A model generated the notes under the pieces. It made no database searches. It saw only the letters and a program-made list of their open reading frames with translations, and was not told the origin of the DNA. From NCBI GenBank assembly GCA_002706585.1, contig PALU01000002.1:1-8373 (forward strand): DNA of 8,373 nucleotides, given 5' to 3'. A program made the position numbers and the translations under genes. Each line of letters opens with the position of its first letter. Position 1 is the first letter of the stretch. Positions 5,807 through 8,373 of the stretch are shown in pieces. Origin of the DNA: Rickettsiales bacterium. Lineage in GTDB: Bacteria; Pseudomonadota; Alphaproteobacteria; TMED127.

Positions 5807-6760
5807 GTGGAGTTTTTAGACTTTGAAGTCCCCGTAAAAGAAATTTTAGATCAAATAGACAAATGTAAGTCTATAGAGAGTGAAAGTGATGTTGATATTA
5901 CCAAGACATTCAATTTGCTTCAAAAGAAATTAGTTGAAACAAAGAAAGATGTTTATGGAAATCTTTCTGCATGGCAAAGAGTTCAGCTTTCAAGACATCC
6001 AAACAGACCATACGCTCTTGACTATATAAATAACATATGTGGTGATTCATTCCTAGAATTACATGGTGACAGAAATGTTAAAGATGATAAAGCAATGGTT
6101 GGAGGACTTGGTAAGATAGGCGATGAATCTTTTATGTTTATTGGAACTCAAAAAGGTTATAATACTAAGACTCGACAGTATAGAAATTTTGGAATGGCAA
6201 ATCCAGAAGGGTATAGGAAAGCACTTAGATTAATGAAGAAAGCTGAAAAATTTAATATACCAATTGTTACTCTAATTGATACACCTGGAGCGTATCCAGG
6301 ATTAGAAGCAGAAGAAAGAGGCCAAGGAGAGGCAATAGCAAGAAATATTTATGAGATGATGAATATTAATGTACCTATTATCTGTATTGTAATTGGTGAG
6401 GGTGCTTCTGGTGGTGCTCTTGGAATTGGTGTTGGAGATAAAATTCTAATGTTAGAGAATACCTGGTACTCTGTAATTTCACCAGAGTCCTGTTCATCTA
6501 TTCTATGGAGAAGCTGGGAATACAAGGAATTAGCCGCAGAAGCATTAAAATTAACTGCAGATGATATGCTCAAAAATAAACTCATAGATAAAATAATTAA
6601 AGAACCTTTAGGTGGAGCTCATTTTGAGCCATTTGAAGCTTACGAATCTGTAAAGGAAAATATAATTTATTTTACTAAAAAAGTTAGATCATTATCTAAA
6701 AAGAAAATGATAAATCAAAGAAGAAATAAATTTACAAAAATTGGTAAGTTTAGATCATAG
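5807..6760 (+). CDS. accA: Acetyl-CoA carboxylase, carboxyltransferase subunit alpha
   Basis: This 317-aa cytosolic subunit pairs with AccD to move the carboxyl group from biotin on AccB to acetyl-CoA, making malonyl-CoA for fatty-acid synthesis. The N-terminal region contains [14 protein letters not shown] (56-69) and LELHGDR (83-89), typical of AccA. The crotonase-type core has [12 protein letters not shown] (132-143), IDTPGAYPG (157-165), [13 protein letters not shown] (168-180) and [12 protein letters not shown] (197-208), whose glycine amides form the oxyanion site. [14 protein letters not shown] (222-235) follows. The start is GTG: initiation there gives [14 protein letters not shown], matching the flavobacterial family N-terminus, and no in-frame ATG fits. 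There is no Shine-Dalgarno sequence. The last 30 residues are strongly basic ([10 protein letters not shown] onward). It probably shares a transcript with the upstream permease; dnaB follows after 111 bp. Confidence 0.96.
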   Translation: MEFLDFEVPVKEILDQIDKCKSIESESDVDITKTFNLLQKKLVETKKDVYGNLSAWQRVQLSRHPNRPYALDYINNICGDSFLELHGDRNVKDDKAMVGGLGKIGDESFMFIGTQKGYNTKTRQYRNFGMANPEGYRKALRLMKKAEKFNIPIVTLIDTPGAYPGLEAEERGQGEAIARNIYEMMNINVPIICIVIGEGASGGALGIGVGDKILMLENTWYSVISPESCSSILWRSWEYKELAAEALKLTADDMLKNKLIDKIIKEPLGGAHFEPFEAYESVKENIIYFTKKVRSLSKKKMINQRRNKFTKIGKFRS

Positions 6761-6766
6761 AGACAC

Positions 6767-6800
6767 TATTAACAAAATCATCTACTTATTAACAAATCAT
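6767..6800 (+). repeat. Two near-identical direct repeats upstream of dnaB
   Basis: TATTAACAAAATCAT (6767-6781) recurs as TATTAACAAATCAT (6787-6800), differing by a single missing A. The two starts are 20 bp apart, about two helical turns, so a protein could contact both from one face of the DNA. The pair sits directly after the accA stop in the accA-dnaB gap. No known operator is recognised. AT-rich composition makes such repeats easier to find by chance. Confidence 0.45.
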
Positions 6801-6805
6801 TTGTT
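6791..6805. repeat. 15-bp palindrome upstream of dnaB
   Basis: AACAAAT-C-ATTTGTT is a perfect 7-bp inverted repeat around one central base, with partial extension by TT on the left and TAA on the right. It overlaps the second direct repeat and contains the candidate dnaB -33 TTG. A one-base centre suits a dimeric protein-binding site better than an RNA hairpin loop. No regulator can be named. Confidence 0.4.
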
Positions 6806-6839
6806 TAAAGAAATTTAGAACAAGATAATTTTTTTATCT
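6801..6839 (+). promoter_or_regulatory. Weak candidate dnaB promoter with a small AT hairpin
   Basis: TTG (6801-6803), 22 bases and TAATTTTT (6826-6833) give a Bacteroidota-type pair with one mismatch in the -7 box, implying a leader of about 30-35 nt before the ATG at 6872. The same stretch contains AGATAA (6823-6828) and TTATCT (6834-6839), a perfect 6-bp stem with a 5-T loop. That stem could instead be part of a weak accA terminator, although no clean T-tract follows it. The two readings cannot be separated from sequence alone. Confidence 0.25.
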
Positions 6840-6871
6840 CTTTAAAAATTCTTTTTCCATACATTTACGAT

Positions 6872-8373
6872 ATGGAGAAAAGAGAGCCTCTTAAAATATA
6901 TGAAAACGAAAATCAATCTATTGTAAACCTATCTAATGGAAGAATTCCTCCTCAGGCAATTGATCTAGAAGAGGCAGTTCTAGGAGCAATGCTTATAGAT
7001 GAAAAAGGTGTAAATGAGGTTATAGATATACTTTCTCCTGATGTATTTTATAAAAAGGCTCATCAACTTATTTTTGAGTCTATTCAAAGGTTATTTAGAG
7101 AATCTGAACCAATAGATCTTCTGACAGTGTCAGCAGATCTTAAAAAAAATAAGAATTTTGAGACAATAGGAGGTGACTTTTATTTAATAAATCTATCGCA
7201 AAAAGTTTCTTCGTCTGCTCACATTGAGTATCATTCCAGAATTATTCAGCAAAAGTTTATTCAAAGAAAATTAATCACTATTTCAAATGAAATTATTCAA
7301 AAATCTTATAATGAAAGTACAGATGTAATCGACTTACTAGATGAAGCTGAATCTAAACTTTATGATATTGCCCAGAATAATATAAAAGGTACTTCTGAGA
7401 CTGCGCAAAATCTTGTTGTCCAGGCAAAAAATAGAATTGAAGAAATATCAAAGCAAGAAGGGTTAAGCGGTATATCAACTGGCTTTGATAAGCTAGATAA
7501 ATTAACTTCAGGTTGGCAGCCAAGTGATTTAATAATAGTTGCTGCCAGACCAGGGATGGGTAAGACTGCTCTTGCCCTATCTATGGCAAGAAATGTTTCT
7601 GTTCAAAAAAAGATACCTGTAGCATTCTTTTCTCTTGAAATGTCTTCAGTTCAATTAATTACTAGACTAATCTCCTCTGAAACAGGCCTATCCTCTGACA
7701 AGTTAAGAACTGGTAAACTTGCTGATCATGAGTGGCAACAATTGAATATTAAAGTATCAGATCTTGAATCTGCTCCTCTCTACATAGATGACAGTGCTGC
7801 TTTAACTATTTTTGAATTAAGAGCTAAAGCCAGAAGGTTAGCTTCCTCTCATGGTATTAAGTTAATAATAATTGACTACTTACAATTGATGAATTTAGGG
7901 TCTTCAACTAAAGCTGGTAATCGTGAACAAGAAATATCCACTATTTCTAGGAATCTCAAAGCTTTAGCTAAAGAGCTTAATATTCCAGTTATTGCTTTGT
8001 CTCAGCTTTCAAGGGCAGTAGAGACTAGAGGTGGTACTAAAAGACCTATACTTTCTGATCTAAGGGAATCAGGTGCAATTGAACAAGATGCTGATATTGT
8101 ATCATTCTTATATAGACCTGAATATTATGGGATTACAGAATGGGATGATGATATGAAAACTCCCTCAGAGGGACAGGGTGAATTTATTGTCGCTAAACAT
8201 AGAAACGGTGCTTTAGACTCAATCAAACTTAAATTTGTTGCCAACCTTGGAAAATTTGAAGATATTGATAGCTTTGATTCTCCTTTTGAATTTCAATCAA
8301 AGCTTAACTCAGATAATAAATTAAGTGACTTTAGTGAGCCGTCAAATAAAGATAATGACGAGGATATTCCATT
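6872..8373 (+). CDS. dnaB: Replicative DNA helicase DnaB (3' end beyond the window)
   Basis: The hexameric 5'-3' helicase that unwinds the replication fork and binds DnaG primase. Exactly 500 codons are visible with no stop. The N-terminal collar begins near IPPQAIDLEEAVLGAMLID (25-43) and extends to about 170, followed by a linker helix. The RecA-type domain starts with GISTGFDKLDKLTSGW (200-215). Walker A is ARPGMGKT (225-232), FSLEM (253-257) holds catalytic Glu256, and Walker B is LIIIDYLQLM with Asp335. LSQLSR has Gln378, DLRESGAIEQDADIV spans 396-410, and KHRNG (442-446) carries the Lys442/Arg444 trans-acting residues. These motifs run uninterrupted, so no intein is present. The tail from about 465 is polar and acidic and ends visibly in DNDEDIP. 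Flavobacterial DnaB often ends in a similar DxPF tail, so the stop is probably very near. The ATG at 6872 gives the usual short, variable leader. Confidence 0.97.
   Translation, partial: MEKREPLKIYENENQSIVNLSNGRIPPQAIDLEEAVLGAMLIDEKGVNEVIDILSPDVFYKKAHQLIFESIQRLFRESEPIDLLTVSADLKKNKNFETIGGDFYLINLSQKVSSSAHIEYHSRIIQQKFIQRKLITISNEIIQKSYNESTDVIDLLDEAESKLYDIAQNNIKGTSETAQNLVVQAKNRIEEISKQEGLSGISTGFDKLDKLTSGWQPSDLIIVAARPGMGKTALALSMARNVSVQKKIPVAFFSLEMSSVQLITRLISSETGLSSDKLRTGKLADHEWQQLNIKVSDLESAPLYIDDSAALTIFELRAKARRLASSHGIKLIIIDYLQLMNLGSSTKAGNREQEISTISRNLKALAKELNIPVIALSQLSRAVETRGGTKRPILSDLRESGAIEQDADIVSFLYRPEYYGITEWDDDMKTPSEGQGEFIVAKHRNGALDSIKLKFVANLGKFEDIDSFDSPFEFQSKLNSDNKLSDFSEPSNKDNDEDIP

Noticed and set aside
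6349..6585. Minus-strand reading frame inside accA
   Set aside because: It is antisense to the conserved AccA oxyanion region; its proline- and serine-rich sequence is a by-product of that coding strand.
7540..8240. Intein or insertion in DnaB
   Set aside because: DnaB is a frequent intein host, but Walker A, FSLEM, Walker B, LSQLSR and KHRNG run at normal spacing with no extra block.
1..8373. CRISPR array, insertion sequence, toxin-antitoxin, defence or biosynthetic cluster
   Set aside because: No regularly spaced repeats, transposase motifs or unfamiliar multi-gene cassette were found. Every reading frame of substantial size is assigned to a familiar family or is a shadow of one.

Overview
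The window reads as an ordinary, gene-dense chromosomal segment from an AT-rich Flavobacteriia (Bacteroidota) genome. The evidence is the flavobacterial form of AccA (N-terminus like MEYLDFELPIKEL) and of the LptF/LptG permease, a transketolase split into two adjacent genes, a PorT-like outer-membrane barrel, an FKBP lipoprotein whose signal ends in CKKDDE, and promoter-like boxes of the Bacteroidota type (TTG, about 17-23 nt, TAnnTTTG). A marine or otherwise streamlined lineage is plausible from the AT bias and very tight packing, but this is inference.

Layout. Positions 1-121 hold two minus-strand tRNA genes: the 5' part of a tRNA-Leu cut by the window edge, and a complete tRNA-Lys(TTT). 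A 71-bp divergent region carries a good minus-strand tRNA promoter and candidate aroK promoters. aroK (193-720, +) overlaps tail-to-tail by 9 bp with a PyrR-like phosphoribosyltransferase (712-1218, -). A 52-bp divergent gap leads to the FKBP-type prolyl isomerase lipoprotein (1271-2146, +), whose stop codon abuts the stop codon of a minus-strand operon. That operon reads from right to left: transketolase N-terminal subunit (3758-4606), transketolase C-terminal subunit (2799-3755), outer-membrane beta-barrel protein (2147-2794), with gaps of only 2 and 4 nt. A 96-bp divergent gap separates it from plus-strand lptG/lptF-like (4703-5770), accA (5807-6760, GTG start) and dnaB (6872 to the window end, open at its 3' end).

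How the genes work together. They are housekeeping functions: aromatic amino-acid synthesis (AroK), the pentose-phosphate pathway (split transketolase), envelope building (LPS export permease, fatty-acid synthesis through AccA, an outer-membrane barrel and a lipoprotein chaperone), and replication (DnaB). No mobile element, CRISPR array, prophage or defence system is visible, and I found no convincing new multi-gene system. The points most worth a second look are small-scale: a predicted surface-export signal and calcium-binding-type tail on the FKBP lipoprotein, a terminator-like hairpin straddling two abutting stop codons, overlapping divergent promoters at the tRNA/aroK junction, -7 boxes placed almost on start codons, and a repeat/palindrome cluster upstream of dnaB.
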